A stretch of 64,000 nt of DNA from Erythrocercus mccallii. Its lineage: Eukaryota; Chordata; Aves; Passeriformes; Dicruridae. The DNA lies in the NCBI GenBank assembly GCA_013397435.1, contig VZRG01000181.1, forward strand, positions 496,001-560,000, in the 5' to 3' direction. Below are positions 62,637-64,000 of this stretch, piece by piece. The first letter of the stretch is position 1; every line of letters starts with the position of its first letter. The position numbers and the translations under genes are program-made. Under the pieces are notes generated by a model. That model had not been told where the DNA came from. It saw only the letters and a list, made by a program, of their open reading frames with translations, and searched no databases.

Positions 62637-64000
62637 TTTAGTGAGGAGATTATTATGAAAATACTTTGAAACCTTGTCCTCCTGCTTATAATAAGTTACT
62701 CGTAAGAAGGGGAACTGAAAATAAAACTCTGATTTTAATGAAAACTTTAGGAAAGTTTACATTTGCTGTCATGGCCTTTGGTTTATAAACTTGCAGGAGC
62801 AAAGGAAGAGGCCAGGAGCTGTACTGGGAGCTAGCACAGATGAAGTTTGTCATGGCAGAGGAAAAAAAAAATAGTGAATTCCATTAAGCTGTTGGATTTT
62901 ATTCTGCTTTGCTGCTATTTAGCAAAGGTAAATGCATTTTGAAAATCAGGGCACAGTAGTCATGTGCTCTGGCCTGTGACATGGGCACATATTGAATGGC
63001 TTTGAAGTCTTCCCTTTCTTGGGTAAATAGATGATGGCAGCAGGAGACTTCATGCCTCACCCTCCTGCTCTAAATGTTCTTAGACCTTTCTAAGTACAGC
63101 CAAGGGGAGGACTTTCTTAATCAACTTCATTGGTGATCTGACTGAAGGTCTTTAGCAAGGTTTATTATTTTCTTCATCTTTGGCCTGAGTTGGTGAGATG
63201 GGTAATTAATTATAGTTTATCCATTTGTCAGGATGATTAAAGCAGCTCTGCTGTGTAGCTTGACCTTCAGGTACCCAGAGAATTATTTTCACTTAACACT
63301 ACCTTACCATTGCATGAAATTTGTGCAGCCTCTTGCATTAATATTTTCCTCTACATTTTTCTGAATATTTTGTATTCTTCTAGTATGATTTTTTTTAATC
63401 TAGAAAATACACAGAATTATTCTCACTAGGACTGGAAGAATTTCTGAGGCCCACAAGAACATTCATATTGAATATTGTGGACAGACTTGAAGGTTTATTA
63501 GCTTTTCTACAGATCTACATCCTTTTTATTGAAACTAATATATAAAACTTCCCTGCCTCTTAGTGATTTATTCTCTCTTTCTTTACTGAAGCTAAAGATA
63601 TTTCCTGTGATCCCACTCTTAGAAGTTTTATTCAAAACCACACTTTTGTTTATAGAGGCTTTTGAGAGAATCAGTTTAAATGTCTACCAGAGTGGCAGAG
63701 GGTACTGAGGTTTTTGTACTGAGACTCCAGACTGATGCTGGAAAGGGTATTCCTGCAATCTTGCTTGTGCTGAAACAGTAAAATAAACTAAGGATATCTT
63801 TCAGATTTTGTTTGTCTTTATGATTACTTGGCTTGAAAAGTCTCTCCATTTCTTCCTCTTTCCAAATTATCTCTTTCAACTTGTCTAGCTAGGTAATTCC
63901 AGCCGATACTCCTGTTTCTGACTTGGGAAGGACTTTTGATCTTGGATCCTAAAATGTAGTGGTACAGAACTGGCAGCATGATGGAGGACAGGAAGCTTGA
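62637..64000. other. Unique non-coding DNA to the window end
   Basis: No exon, RNA gene or transposon recognised. A run of nine A lies near 62862. The minus-strand open frame at 63676-63879 is short and unrecognised. Confidence 0.5.

Noticed and set aside
1..64000. A microbial defence, mobile or biosynthetic system
   Set aside because: No operon-like gene runs, Shine-Dalgarno-led frames, CRISPR repeats or phage genes occur; the CR1 LINEs place the sequence in a bird nuclear genome.

Overview
The window looks like vertebrate nuclear DNA, almost certainly from a bird. It is A+T-rich, poor in CpG and has no dense coding. Its clearest recognisable repeats are CR1 LINE fragments of the avian type, together with decayed MIR-like (tRNA-derived, CORE-SINE) fragments. 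There are no operons, no ribosome-binding-site-led genes, no phage, plasmid or CRISPR structure, and no rRNA or tRNA that I can recognise. No reading frame matches a cellular protein family I know, and the short open frames on both strands look like chance frames or CR1 remnants. The best description is a gene desert or the inside of a long intron. I found no evidence for a new multi-gene system, and I would distrust an annotation that calls the small open frames genes.

Layout. 1-4104 is unique non-coding DNA with a short TTA-rich run. 4105-5040 is a CR1 internal fragment on the minus strand, carrying decayed reverse-transcriptase motifs. 5041-15459 is unique sequence with small local duplications and two A+T-rich, homeodomain-motif-rich candidate regulatory blocks. 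15460-15612 is a much older CR1-like fragment. 15613-33124 is unique sequence with microsatellites and the longest stop-free frame, which lacks an early ATG. 33125-33215, 42612-42772 and 53311-53409 are MIR-like SINE fragments. 33290-33520 and 39345-39480 keep unusually many CpGs and may be conserved non-coding elements. 43769-43890 and 43985-44475 are two CR1 3' ends in the same orientation, lying almost side by side. From 44476 to the end the sequence is unique, apart from the SINE piece, small tandem duplications and several near-perfect short-spacer palindromes.

The most unusual object is at 62592-62636: two perfect 22-base inverted arms around a single base. Two smaller structures of the same kind lie at 47104-47128 (12-base arms, 1-base spacer, inside a local duplication) and 55253-55278 (12-base arms, 2-base spacer). 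These are what fold-back template switching during replication would leave. The longest could also be an assembly or library artefact. All four CR1 pieces lie on the minus strand, and the plus strand appears richer in T-tracts than A-tracts. Both would fit an intron of a plus-strand gene, but the evidence is weak and uncounted.
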